DNA from: Neisseria canis
Lineage (GTDB): Bacteria; Pseudomonadota; Gammaproteobacteria; Burkholderiales; Neisseriaceae
DNA length: 64,000 nt
NCBI RefSeq assembly: GCF_900636765.1
Contig: NZ_LR134313.1
Span: 2,505,390 to 2,569,389, forward strand
Reading direction: 5' to 3'
In this document: positions 1-7,235 of the stretch, one piece after another
Numbering within the stretch: the stretch's first letter is position 1
How the letters are laid out: each line of letters starts with the position of its first letter
The notes under the pieces: generated by a model
What the model saw: only the letters and a program-made list of their open reading frames with translations
The model's database searches: none
Told to the model about the DNA's origin: nothing
Translations under genes and position numbers: made by a program

Positions 1-297
1 CCAAAACTGATTGGCGTACTGCATCAAATAAATCGCCGGCACACAGGCAACCATTAACAAAAACAACACGATTCTGCCGCCGTAGCGGTCGGTCCAGATA
101 CCCAAAGGCACCCGTACCAGCGAGCCGGAAAGCACCGGCGTGGCCGCCAAAATACCGAATTCGGCTTCAGACAGGCCCAATTCATTTTTAATCGGAATGC
201 CCACCACGGCCAACATCATCCAAATCATGAAGCAGACCGTAAACGAGAGCGTACTGGATATCAAAACGGAATATCGTTTGTATTGTAAGGAAGCCAT
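1..297 (-). CDS. narK: Nitrate/nitrite transporter NarK (5' part only)
   Basis: The reverse strand reads open from ATG at 297 to the window edge (99 codons, no stop), so only the N-terminus is present. It starts MASLQYKRYSVLISSTLSF and continues into a hydrophobic helix with FMIWMMLAVVGIPIK, then LSGSLVRVPLGIWTDRYGG. That last stretch is the major-facilitator loop 2-3 signature (G-x-x-x-D-R-x-G-G) in the form typical of NarK proteins. NarK-type carriers sit in the inner membrane and move nitrate in and/or nitrite out for anaerobic respiration. The gene reads away from the window. The 265 bases upstream, to the next gene, carry a DUS hairpin. I saw no convincing FNR box. The NarK assignment rests on recalled family sequence and could be another NNP-family member. 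Confidence 0.85.
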   Translation of the reverse strand, partial: MASLQYKRYSVLISSTLSFTVCFMIWMMLAVVGIPIKNELGLSEAEFGILAATPVLSGSLVRVPLGIWTDRYGGRIVLFLLMVACVPAIYLMQYANQFW

Positions 298-512
298 GCT
301 ATTTACCTTTTAGGCATCTGGTTTAAGTTCCCGAACAAGCGCCGCCACACGACATCTTATTCATCTGAACATAACCTTACGCCAAGCGCACTTCCATTTA
401 CATTATTACAAAGCACGGCTCAGGCAGCATGTAGAACTAGAGCACCGATACGCCACATGAATGCCGGGCTAATGAAAAAGAACTAGAGCATGTTGTCAGT
501 ATGTAAAAACAA

Positions 513-546
513 CAATGCCTGTCTGAAAACTTTCAGACAGGCATTG
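513..546. terminator. DUS-pair hairpin
   Basis: A 16-bp inverted repeat (CAATGCCTGTCTGAAA and its complement) lies just past the stop of the small Ala/Pro-rich gene, so it can act as that gene's terminator and as an uptake signal. Confidence 0.75.
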
Positions 547-562
547 TCGGGCACTATAAAGA

Positions 563-943
563 TTATTGTGCAGCCGGAGCCACATTGATGCCGCCCTCGG
601 CAGGCGCGGCCGGAACCATCGCACCTTCGGCCGGCAACGCAGGCGGCGCATCTACCTGCACGGGCGTGGTGTCAACCGGAGCAATCGGCGCATCCGAGCC
701 GGCAGGCGCAGCTTCCACGGCAGCACCCGCAGCCGGAGCAGCAGCAGGAATACCGGCGGCATTCGGATCAAACTGGAATTTCACGCTGTCGTCATTTTTA
801 GAGCTGCGGGTGATGCTATCGTTTTCCACAGCCTGCAAACCCGGAATGTCGCTCGGCACGCCTTCGGCAGGTGTTTGCGCATTAGCCAATGCGCTGCCCA
901 AAGCAGCTACTGCGGCCAAAGACATTACGATACTTTTTTTCAT
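563..943 (-). CDS. Secreted Ala/Pro-rich hypothetical protein
   Basis: This is a 126-residue protein with a clear Sec signal peptide: MKKS, a hydrophobic alanine-rich core, and a probable cleavage after ANA near residue 22. The first half of the mature part is mixed (…SDIPGLQAVENDSITRSSK…). The second half is almost entirely Ala, Pro, Gly, Val and Asp (PAAAPAAGAAVEAAPAG and similar runs), so it is likely unstructured. I recognise no domain and no cysteine lipobox, so it is predicted periplasmic or secreted. It is monocistronic, with a DUS hairpin directly behind its stop. A GAAAGGAATCTTC-like stretch upstream of ATG gives a usable ribosome binding site. No function can be assigned from sequence. 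Confidence 0.6.
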   Translation of the reverse strand: MKKSIVMSLAAVAALGSALANAQTPAEGVPSDIPGLQAVENDSITRSSKNDDSVKFQFDPNAAGIPAAAPAAGAAVEAAPAGSDAPIAPVDTTPVQVDAPPALPAEGAMVPAAPAEGGINVAPAAQ

Positions 944-1433
944 GAAGATTCCTTTCTTATCTACTTCAAAGGACAGCAGCCGCTCCGCTCTATCCGGAAA
1001 TGCGGCGCTTATCCCGATTCTCTCTGTTTAGTTTAAATATTCTGTTTTGCGGTTAGGGCATTCTTGGAAAAAACCGAATCCCCCAATCCTTTACGGCACA
1101 TAAACTTTCTTTACTTGATACAAAGCGGCAAAGCGCAGCAGAAATAAAGCTATTTGCCGTAAACACTCATCCGAACATTTTCAGACAGGCTCCGTTTTGG
1201 AGCATTCAAGCTGATTTAAGTTTTTCAAGAATCATTAAACAAACTCAAGTTTGCGGCAAGATTTCGTTAACCGCTTTCTTTTTAAAAGAATAAATCTGCT
1301 GCAAATGCCTGCCTGAAAAAAGTTTCAGACAGGCATTCGTCCCAAACTATCACCAAAGAAAACAAAAACGATTTGCATTTAAAAAAAGAAAGCGCGATAA
1401 TTTACATATCTTAAAAATCCGCATGCATTAAAT
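944..1433. other. Intergenic region, 490 bases
   Basis: No gene is supported here. It holds the divergent upstream regions of the Ala/Pro-rich gene and efeU, a partial DUS near 1183, and the DUS hairpin at 1303-1336. The last 100 bases before efeU are AT-rich and probably contain its promoter. I could not pick a confident Fur box. Confidence 0.6.
1303..1336. terminator. DUS-pair hairpin, one arm variant
   Basis: The left arm reads ATGCCTGCCTGAAA (a C replaces T in the core) and the right arm is canonical, giving one mismatch in the stem. It stands alone about 100 bases upstream of efeU, not directly behind a gene. Confidence 0.6.
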
Positions 1434-2252
1434 ATGTTGATCGCATTACTCATCATGCTGCGCGAAGGCATAGAGGCAGCATTGATTGTCGGCATCGTGG
1501 CCGGCTTCCTCAAGCAATCGGGATACAGCCATCTGATGCCCAAAGTTTGGTTGGGTGTCGCACTGGCCTCCCTCATCTGCATCGTTACGGGATTGGCCAT
1601 TTACAAAACCACAGGCGAAATTCCGCAGAAGCAGCAAGAATTTGTGGTGGGCGTTATCGGTTTGGTTGCCGTAGGCATGCTGACCTATATGATTCTCTGG
1701 ATGCAGAAAGCATCCCGCTCCATCAAACAGCAATTGCAAAGCTCAGTTCAGGCCGCGCTCAACCGGGGCAGCAGGCAAGGCTGGGCTTTGGTGTTGATGG
1801 CTTTTCTCGCCGTTATCCGCGAAGGTTTGGAAAGCGTGTTTTTCCTGATTGCCGTGTTCCAGCAAAGCCCCACGCCTTGGATGCCTGCCGGCGCCGTGCT
1901 CGGCCTGCTGATTGCCGTTGTGATAGGCTGGCTGATTTATCAAGGCGGCGTGCGGATTAATCTGGCCAAATTCTTCCGTTGGACGGGCGTGTTCCTGATT
2001 TTTGTGGCGGCCGGTTTGTTTGCGGGTGCCTTCCGCGCTTTGCACGAAGCCGGCGTTTGGAATATCGGCCAAACCGTTATCGCCGACTTCTCATCCGTGC
2101 TGCATGAAGACAGCCCGTTGGGCGTGCTGCTCGGCGGCTTTTTCGGCTACACCGATCATCCCGTTACCAGCGATGCAGTGCTCTACTTCGCTTATCTTAT
2201 TCCCGTTTTATTCTTGTTTTTTAAAAGCAGCCGACCCGCTGCGAAACCATAA
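1434..2252 (+). CDS. efeU: Ferrous iron permease EfeU (FTR1 family)
   Basis: This 272-residue integral membrane protein has about seven hydrophobic segments. It carries the two R-E-G-x-E motifs that mark FTR1/EfeU iron permeases: REGIEA at residues 10-15 in the first helix and REGLES near residue 125. In the Efe system EfeU is the inner-membrane channel that takes iron delivered by EfeO and EfeB. It is the first gene of an efeU-efeO-(insert)-efeB arrangement on the plus strand, and its stop lies 13 bases before the efeO start, so the two are probably co-transcribed. The ATG at 1434 places the first REGIE motif in the usual position for the family. Confidence 0.93.
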   Translation: MLIALLIMLREGIEAALIVGIVAGFLKQSGYSHLMPKVWLGVALASLICIVTGLAIYKTTGEIPQKQQEFVVGVIGLVAVGMLTYMILWMQKASRSIKQQLQSSVQAALNRGSRQGWALVLMAFLAVIREGLESVFFLIAVFQQSPTPWMPAGAVLGLLIAVVIGWLIYQGGVRINLAKFFRWTGVFLIFVAAGLFAGAFRALHEAGVWNIGQTVIADFSSVLHEDSPLGVLLGGFFGYTDHPVTSDAVLYFAYLIPVLFLFFKSSRPAAKP

Positions 2253-2265
2253 TGGAGAGAGAAAA

Positions 2266-3441
2266 ATGAAGAAATCCAATCTAACCGCTTTATCTGTGTT
2301 AATCGCTCTGGGCCTGTCTGCCTGCCAACCGCCCGAAGCGGAAAAAACCGCCGCGCCCGCTTCCGGCGCATCTGGTGCGGCACAAGCCAAAAATGCCGAT
2401 GGTTCGTTCAACATTGCCGTTAACGACAGCGCCTGCGACCCGATGGAGCTTACCGTTCCCAGCGGCGAAACCGTGTTCAACATCAAAAACAACAGCGGCC
2501 GCAAGCTCGAATGGGAAATCCTCAAAGGCGTGATGGTGGTGGACGAGCGTGAAAACATCGCCCCCGGCCTGTCCGACAAAATGACCGTTACCCTCCTGCC
2601 CGGCGAATACGAAATGGCCTGCGGCCTGCTTACCAACCCGCGCGGCAAACTGACCGTAACCGACAGCGGCTTCAAACCTGCCGACAACACCGCCAACTTG
2701 GAAAAACTCGCCCAACCACTGGCCGATTACAAAACTTATGTTCAAGCCGAAGCCGCCGAACTCGTGAAGAAAACCGCCGCTTTCGTTGCCGATGTGAAAG
2801 CGGGCAAACTTGAAGATGCCAAAGCCAAATTCGCCGACACCCGTACCCATTACGAACGCATCGAACCGATTGCCGAATTGTTCAACGAGCTCGACCCCGC
2901 CATCGACGCGCGTGAAGACGATTTCAAAAAAGGCCCGAAAGACCCGGAATTTACCGGTTTCCACCGCATCGAATACGCTTTATGGGTTGAAAAATCCACC
3001 GACGGCGTGAAAGAAGTGGCCGACAAGCTGGAAGCCGACGTGAAGAAACTGCAGGCCGAAATCGACTCACTTAACTTCCCGCCGAGCAAAGTTGTGGGCG
3101 GTGCTGCCGTATTGATTGAAGAAGTGGCCGGCAGCAAAATCAGCGGCGAAGAAGACCGCTACAGCCACACCGATTTGAGCGACTTCAACGCCAACGTGGA
3201 AGGTGCGCAAAAAATCGTTGAGCTTTTCCGCCCGATGATTGCCGAGAAAAACAAAGGGCTGCTGGATAAAACCGATGCCAACTTCAAGCAGGTAAACGAC
3301 ATTTTGGCCAAATACAAAACCGTCAACGGCTTTGAAACCTACGACAAACTTTCCGAAGCCGACCGCAAAACCCTGCAAGCGCCCATCAACGCATTGGCCG
3401 AAGACTTGGCTCAATTGCGCGGCACACTGGGCTTGAATTGA
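2266..3441 (+). CDS. efeO: Periplasmic iron-binding lipoprotein EfeO
   Basis: The 391-residue product begins with a lipoprotein signal ([20 protein letters not shown], Cys20 as the lipidated residue). A cupredoxin-like domain follows at about residues 45-130, containing SACDPMEL and the YEMACGL segment with a conserved Cys. From about 150 to the end comes an imelysin/M75-type helical domain with the HxxE metal motif in [10 protein letters not shown]. This cupredoxin plus M75 layout is that of EfeO, which binds iron in the periplasm and hands it to EfeU. The open frame extends upstream into efeU, but the ATG at 2266 is preceded by a good GGAGAGA site and starts the signal peptide. A lipid anchor is a departure from the soluble E. 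coli protein. Confidence 0.92.
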   Translation: MKKSNLTALSVLIALGLSACQPPEAEKTAAPASGASGAAQAKNADGSFNIAVNDSACDPMELTVPSGETVFNIKNNSGRKLEWEILKGVMVVDERENIAPGLSDKMTVTLLPGEYEMACGLLTNPRGKLTVTDSGFKPADNTANLEKLAQPLADYKTYVQAEAAELVKKTAAFVADVKAGKLEDAKAKFADTRTHYERIEPIAELFNELDPAIDAREDDFKKGPKDPEFTGFHRIEYALWVEKSTDGVKEVADKLEADVKKLQAEIDSLNFPPSKVVGGAAVLIEEVAGSKISGEEDRYSHTDLSDFNANVEGAQKIVELFRPMIAEKNKGLLDKTDANFKQVNDILAKYKTVNGFETYDKLSEADRKTLQAPINALAEDLAQLRGTLGLN

Positions 3442-3495
3442 TGCCTGTCTGAAGCTAAAGTTTGAACTTTTTTAAAACTATACCTTCCTAATTTA

Positions 3496-3513
3496 AGTAT
3501 GTTCATACATACT
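3496..3513. promoter_or_regulatory. Short palindrome upstream of the bacteriocin-like gene
   Basis: The arms AGTATGT and ACATACT flank a TCAT loop inside a very AT-rich leader, about 50 bases before the bacteriocin-like start. It may be an operator or a weak hairpin. No other copy was noticed. Confidence 0.35.
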
Positions 3514-3564
3514 AACTTAATTTACTTTTAATTTTAACTTTAAATAAGGAGTATAAAATAAAAA

Positions 3565-3834
3565 ATGAAAACTTTAACCATTCAAGAATTACAATATGTT
3601 AATGGTGCTTTTGGACCGATTGGAGCTGCAATAGGCGGAATTGGAGGTGCTGCTGGATACTTGTTAAACCAACAGCTGAGTGGAAGTAAATTTTCCCCTA
3701 CCTCATTAGCATGGGCTACAGGAGCTGGTGCAACAGCAGGAGCAACAACAGGCCCCGTAGGCGTTGTATGGGGTTTCAATGGCGCTTTAGCTGGAGGCAT
3801 GGTTACAGGAGTTGCCTCAAGGTATGGTAAATAA
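3565..3834 (+). CDS. Bacteriocin-like peptide with double-glycine-type leader
   Basis: This is an 89-residue peptide. The first 15 residues (MKTLTIQELQYVNGA) fit the double-glycine-type leader of class II bacteriocins and microcins: Glu at -8, Leu at -7, Val at -4, Gly at -2, with Ala replacing Gly at -1. The predicted mature part (about 74 residues, from FGPIG) is rich in Gly and Ala with repeated GxxxG spacing and is hydrophobic, as in pore-forming bacteriocins. A strong AAGGAG site precedes ATG. The gene is AT-rich unlike its neighbours, and its end overlaps a small membrane protein gene, the usual toxin-immunity layout. No peptidase-containing exporter is in the window. The family call is by motif only. 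A non-toxic small Gly-rich peptide remains possible. Confidence 0.65.
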   Translation: MKTLTIQELQYVNGAFGPIGAAIGGIGGAAGYLLNQQLSGSKFSPTSLAWATGAGATAGATTGPVGVVWGFNGALAGGMVTGVASRYGK

Positions 3835-4060
3835 GCCATTAGCAATCAAGATTTTTCTCTCTTTTATATTTATAACAATCGCTTTTTTTATTAGAAACCT
3901 ATATGTTTCTGCTGGCGTAGCAGACAGCTCTTTTTTGATAGCTATATTTGCAATCATTTTTACATGGTCTGTGTCTCTTAAAGAGAGAAAAAAATTATTT
4001 GCATTTGGAATAGTTTTATTTTTAATAGCTTACTTAAGTCTTTATTTAGAAATAAAATAA
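3824..4060 (+). CDS. Small membrane protein, candidate bacteriocin immunity protein
   Basis: This 78-residue protein starts at ATG 3824, overlapping the last 11 bases of the bacteriocin-like gene in another frame, which suggests coupled translation. Three hydrophobic segments are visible: about 8-26, 35-54 and 60-75, separated by RN and KERKK charged turns. The ATG four codons upstream in the same frame is less attractive, because 3824 sits next to the upstream stop. I recognise no family. Size, topology, AT-rich composition and coupling to the preceding gene fit bacteriocin immunity proteins. Function is inferred from context alone. Confidence 0.6.
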   Translation: MVNKPLAIKIFLSFIFITIAFFIRNLYVSAGVADSSFLIAIFAIIFTWSVSLKERKKLFAFGIVLFLIAYLSLYLEIK

Positions 4061-4067
4061 TAATGAT

Positions 4068-4099
4068 GCCTGTCTGAATTTATCTTCAGTCAGGTATTA
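4068..4099. terminator. Degenerate DUS hairpin between immunity gene and efeB
   Basis: An intact left arm ATGCCTGTCTGAA is followed by a decayed right arm (TTCAGTCAGGTAT). The stem has two mismatches, so it is weaker than the others and may allow read-through into efeB. Confidence 0.5.
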
Positions 4100-4116
4100 T
4101 TTAAAGGATACACATT

Positions 4117-5388
4117 ATGTCAGATGCTGGAAGTCCTCTCCAACCTAAAAAACGCACTCTATTGAAAACCGCTTTAGCAGCGGGCGCCACAGGAATAGCA
4201 GCCGCAGGAGGTTTTATTTGGGGCGAACAAAAGAGTAAAAACAAAACCGAAACCTTATATCGCCAGCATTCTAGTGAACGCTACGACTGCTACGGCACCC
4301 ATCAGGCAGGCATTACCACGCCGCACCAACCTTTCGCCATCATGTGCGCCTTCGACATCACAGCCAACGGCGCATCTCAGCTTATCAACTTCTTCCGCGT
4401 ACTTACCACCCGCATCGAGTTCCTCACGCAAGGCGGAGAATTGCAGGACGGCGATGCCAAGCTGCCGCCTTCAGGCAGCGGTATCTTAGGCAAAAAAGTG
4501 CCGAGCGACGGCCTCACCGTTACCGTATCCGTCGGCGACAGTCTGTTTGACAAGCGGTTCGGCCTGGAAGCCAAAAAGCCCAAGCGCCTGCAAGAAATGA
4601 AACGCTTCCCCAACGACAAACTGGCCGCCGAATGGTGCGACGGCGACATCAGCCTTCAAATCTGCGCCCTCAGCCCCGAAACCTGCCAAAACGCCCTGCG
4701 CGACATCATCAAAAACACCGCCCAATTTGCCGTAGTCCGCTGGAGCATTGACGGCTTCCTGCCCAAAACCACGCCCGGTTCCGCTCCCCGCAACCTGCTC
4801 GGCTTTCACGACGGTTCGGCCAACCCCGACGTTTCCAACCTCAAAACCGCCGATGCTGTGTTATGGACAGGCGTTGCCCCCAACAGCCTCGACGAACCGG
4901 CATGGGCCAAAAACGGCACCTATCAGGCCGTGCGCATTATCCGCCACTTCGTAGAATTCTGGGACAGAACGCCCCTGCAGGAACAGGAAGCCATATTCGG
5001 GCGCGAAAAATACAGCGGCGCGCCATTAGGCATGAAAAAAGAACAGGATACGCCCGACTATGCCAAAGACCCCGAAGGCAAAACCATCCCCCAAGACAGC
5101 CATATGCGCCTAGCTAATCCCCGCGATCCCGAGTTTATGAAAAAACACCAACTTTTCCGCCGTCCGTTTAACTATTCGCGCGGCCTGGCCAAATCGGGTC
5201 AACTGGACGTGGGTTTGGTGTTTATCTGCTATCAGGCGAACCTTGACGACGGGTTTATCTTCGTGCAGAAACTGCTCGACCTCGAGCCGCTGGAAGAATA
5301 CATCAGCCCTTTCGGCGGCGGCTATTTCTTTACCCTGCCCGGCGTGAAGAAAGGCGAATTTATCGGTCAGAGTCTGATGTTGGGCTAA
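4117..5388 (+). CDS. efeB: Deferrochelatase/peroxidase EfeB (Dyp-type)
   Basis: The 423-residue product has an N-terminal export signal with a lysine-arginine variant of the twin-arginine motif (KKRTLLK at residues 11-17) before a hydrophobic Ala/Gly stretch, so Tat export with the folded haem is likely. The Dyp-peroxidase signature is present as LLGFHDGSANPD at about residues 228-239 (GxxDG, distal Asp). HFVEFWDRTPLQEQEAIFGR follows near 280, with the probable proximal haem-ligand His. EfeB is the periplasmic haem peroxidase of the EfeUOB system, and the family is reported to oxidise ferrous iron or release iron from haem. It is separated from efeO by the ~600 bp bacteriocin-like insert. A DUS hairpin follows the stop. 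Confidence 0.92.
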   Translation: MSDAGSPLQPKKRTLLKTALAAGATGIAAAGGFIWGEQKSKNKTETLYRQHSSERYDCYGTHQAGITTPHQPFAIMCAFDITANGASQLINFFRVLTTRIEFLTQGGELQDGDAKLPPSGSGILGKKVPSDGLTVTVSVGDSLFDKRFGLEAKKPKRLQEMKRFPNDKLAAEWCDGDISLQICALSPETCQNALRDIIKNTAQFAVVRWSIDGFLPKTTPGSAPRNLLGFHDGSANPDVSNLKTADAVLWTGVAPNSLDEPAWAKNGTYQAVRIIRHFVEFWDRTPLQEQEAIFGREKYSGAPLGMKKEQDTPDYAKDPEGKTIPQDSHMRLANPRDPEFMKKHQLFRRPFNYSRGLAKSGQLDVGLVFICYQANLDDGFIFVQKLLDLEPLEEYISPFGGGYFFTLPGVKKGEFIGQSLMLG

Positions 5389-5401
5389 TTCCGCCGCAAT
5401 T

Positions 5402-5437
5402 AAAATGCCTGTCTGAAAGTTTTCAGACAGGCATTTT
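5402..5437. terminator. DUS-pair hairpin after efeB
   Basis: A 17-bp perfect stem (AAAATGCCTGTCTGAAA) with a T-rich 3' end lies 14 bases past the efeB stop and is a plausible intrinsic terminator. Confidence 0.8.
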
Positions 5438-5465
5438 TATGGTCTCAGGCAGCTAATCAACCCGC

Positions 5466-5606
5466 TATAGTGGATCAACGTAAAAATAGTACGTTCGTCA
5501 TACTCGGGCTTGACCCGAGTATCTCCTAAAGTTAGCGGAACTCAAGATACTCGGGTCAAGCCCGAGTATGACGGAAATGCTACTAAAATTAAGTGTTTTA
5601 GCTATA
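5466..5606. repeat. Correia-like element with dRS3-like core, copy A
   Basis: This 141-bp element is bounded by TATAG (5466) and CTATA (5606). The left end reads TATAGTGGATCAAC, close to the TATAGTGGATTAAC end of Neisseria Correia elements. The inside is a large inverted repeat whose arms contain CATACTCGGGCTTGACCCGA, separated by about 20 bases. A second copy of nearly the same length lies at 43724-43862 in opposite orientation, and a decayed one near 18091. The right end overlaps the last codons and stop of radA, so the element appears to supply the radA terminus. Confidence 0.75.
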
Positions 5607-6983
5607 TTCTTCACTATTCCGGCACACCTCCACCGCCTCCTGCAAACTGCTCACGCCGAAAATCTGCAAGCTGGGGAATTCTTTCGGGTTGCGCGGCAGA
5701 TTGGCTTTAGGCACGACGGCGCGTTTGAAGCCGAGTTTTTCCGCTTCTTTCAAACGCTCCTGCCCGCGTGCCACGGGGCGGACTTCGCCGCTTAAGCCGA
5801 TTTCGCCGAAGGCCACCATTTTTTCGGGCAGCGGGCGGTTGCGGAAGCTGGAGAGCATGGCAAGGATAATGGCAAGGTCGGCGGCGGGTTCGTTGATTTT
5901 TACGCCGCCTACGGCGTTCAGGAATACGTCTTGGTCAAAGCAGGCGATGCCGGCATGGCGGTTTAACACGGCCAGCAGCATGGCGAGGCGGTTTTGTTCG
6001 AGACCGACGGTGAGGCGTTTGGGCGTAAAGCCGTGTGCGTCGTCCACCAATGCCTGAATTTCCACCAACAGCGGGCGGCTGCCTTCTTGAGTGACCAATA
6101 CGCACGAGCCGGGCACGTCGTCGCGGTAACTGGCGAGGAAAATCGCCGAAGGGTTGGACACGCCTTTCAAGCCGTGTTCTGTCATGGCGAACACGCCCAG
6201 CTCGTTGGCCGCGCCGAAGCGGTTTTTGATGGCGCGGATCATGCGGTAGTTGGAGTGCTGGTCGCCCTCGAAATAAAGCACGGTATCCACCATATGTTCG
6301 AGCACGCGCGGGCCGGCGATGGCGCCGTCTTTGGTAACGTGGCCGACCAAGATCATGGCCATGCCCATCTGCTTGGCCATGCGGGTAAGCTGGGCGGCAC
6401 ACTCGCGCACTTGCGATACGGAGCCGGGCGCGGAAGTGATTTGGTCGGAATACATGGTTTGGATGGAGTCGATTACCACCACGGCCGGTTCGTGCTGTTT
6501 CAAGGCTACCTGAATCGCTTCCATGCGGATTTCCGCCAACAGGTTGACGCCTTCGCTGTGCAGGCCCAAGCGTTGCGCGCGCAGGGCGACTTGTTGGGCG
6601 GACTCCTCGCCGGAAACATACAGCACTTGGCGGCTTTTCGCCATCATGGCCACGGTTTGCAAGAGCAGCGTCGATTTGCCGATGCCGGGGTCGCCGCCGA
6701 GCAGAATCACCGCGCCGTTTACCAAACCGCCGCCCAATACGCGGTCGAGTTCGCCCATGCCGGTGGGTTCGCGCGGTACTTCGGTGGCGGTTACTTGGGA
6801 AAGCTCCTGCACCTGTGCCGTGTCGGCCGCCCACGATTGGAAGCGCACATTTTTCGGCTCGGGCGCGGCAAGGCTTTCCTGCAAGGTGTTCCACTCGCCG
6901 CAATGCGGGCATTTGCCCTGCCATTTCGGGGTAGTGCCGCCGCATTCGCTGCATTGGTAAACGGTTTTCGGTGCTTTTGCCAT
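5598..6983 (-). CDS. radA: DNA repair protein RadA
   Basis: This 461-residue protein has the usual RadA order. An N-terminal four-cysteine zinc finger (CSECGGTTPKWQGKCPHCGEW, split as CxxC and CxxC) is followed by a RecA-like ATPase with Walker A GGDPGIGKS near residue 100. Then come the RadA KNRFG motif and a C-terminal Lon-protease-like domain. RadA acts in recombination as a branch-migration helicase. The last residues, EEYS, and the stop are encoded by the end of a Correia-like element, so the native C-terminus may have been altered slightly by insertion. A widely spaced DUS pair lies just upstream of the start. Confidence 0.96.
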   Translation of the reverse strand: MAKAPKTVYQCSECGGTTPKWQGKCPHCGEWNTLQESLAAPEPKNVRFQSWAADTAQVQELSQVTATEVPREPTGMGELDRVLGGGLVNGAVILLGGDPGIGKSTLLLQTVAMMAKSRQVLYVSGEESAQQVALRAQRLGLHSEGVNLLAEIRMEAIQVALKQHEPAVVVIDSIQTMYSDQITSAPGSVSQVRECAAQLTRMAKQMGMAMILVGHVTKDGAIAGPRVLEHMVDTVLYFEGDQHSNYRMIRAIKNRFGAANELGVFAMTEHGLKGVSNPSAIFLASYRDDVPGSCVLVTQEGSRPLLVEIQALVDDAHGFTPKRLTVGLEQNRLAMLLAVLNRHAGIACFDQDVFLNAVGGVKINEPAADLAIILAMLSSFRNRPLPEKMVAFGEIGLSGEVRPVARGQERLKEAEKLGFKRAVVPKANLPRNPKEFPSLQIFGVSSLQEAVEVCRNSEEYS

Positions 6984-6992
6984 AAATTCATA

Positions 6993-7035
6993 ATGCCTGT
7001 CTGAAAACGCGATTGTAACATTTTCAGACAGGCAT
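6993..7035. repeat. Inverted DUS pair with 13-base loop upstream of radA
   Basis: Two canonical DUS copies face each other across the sequence upstream of radA. Because they lie 5' of radA and about 200 bases before the RTX gene, a terminator role is doubtful, and an uptake-only role is more likely. Confidence 0.6.
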
Positions 7036-7235
7036 CCATTTCTTAATCTCTCATGTTATCCGTTTAAAAACAACCCTCAGAAGCGATTTATGCATAACGC
7101 CTATTTAAAGATTATTAAAGATAATTAAATTTACAATAGTAACTATGAAAGCAATATCTAAAGAAACCACTTTAATCTATAATTAAATTACATTAATTTT
7201 AACTATCCAATTAACATAATTAAAGAATCATTACT

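Noticed and set aside
2299..2964. 221-codon open frame opposite efeO
   Set aside because: It is a Phe/Gly-rich antisense translation and conflicts with the clear EfeO domains and operon.
5994..7004. 336-codon open frame opposite radA
   Set aside because: It is antisense to a gene with all RadA motifs. It has no recognisable domain and a composition typical of a shadow frame.
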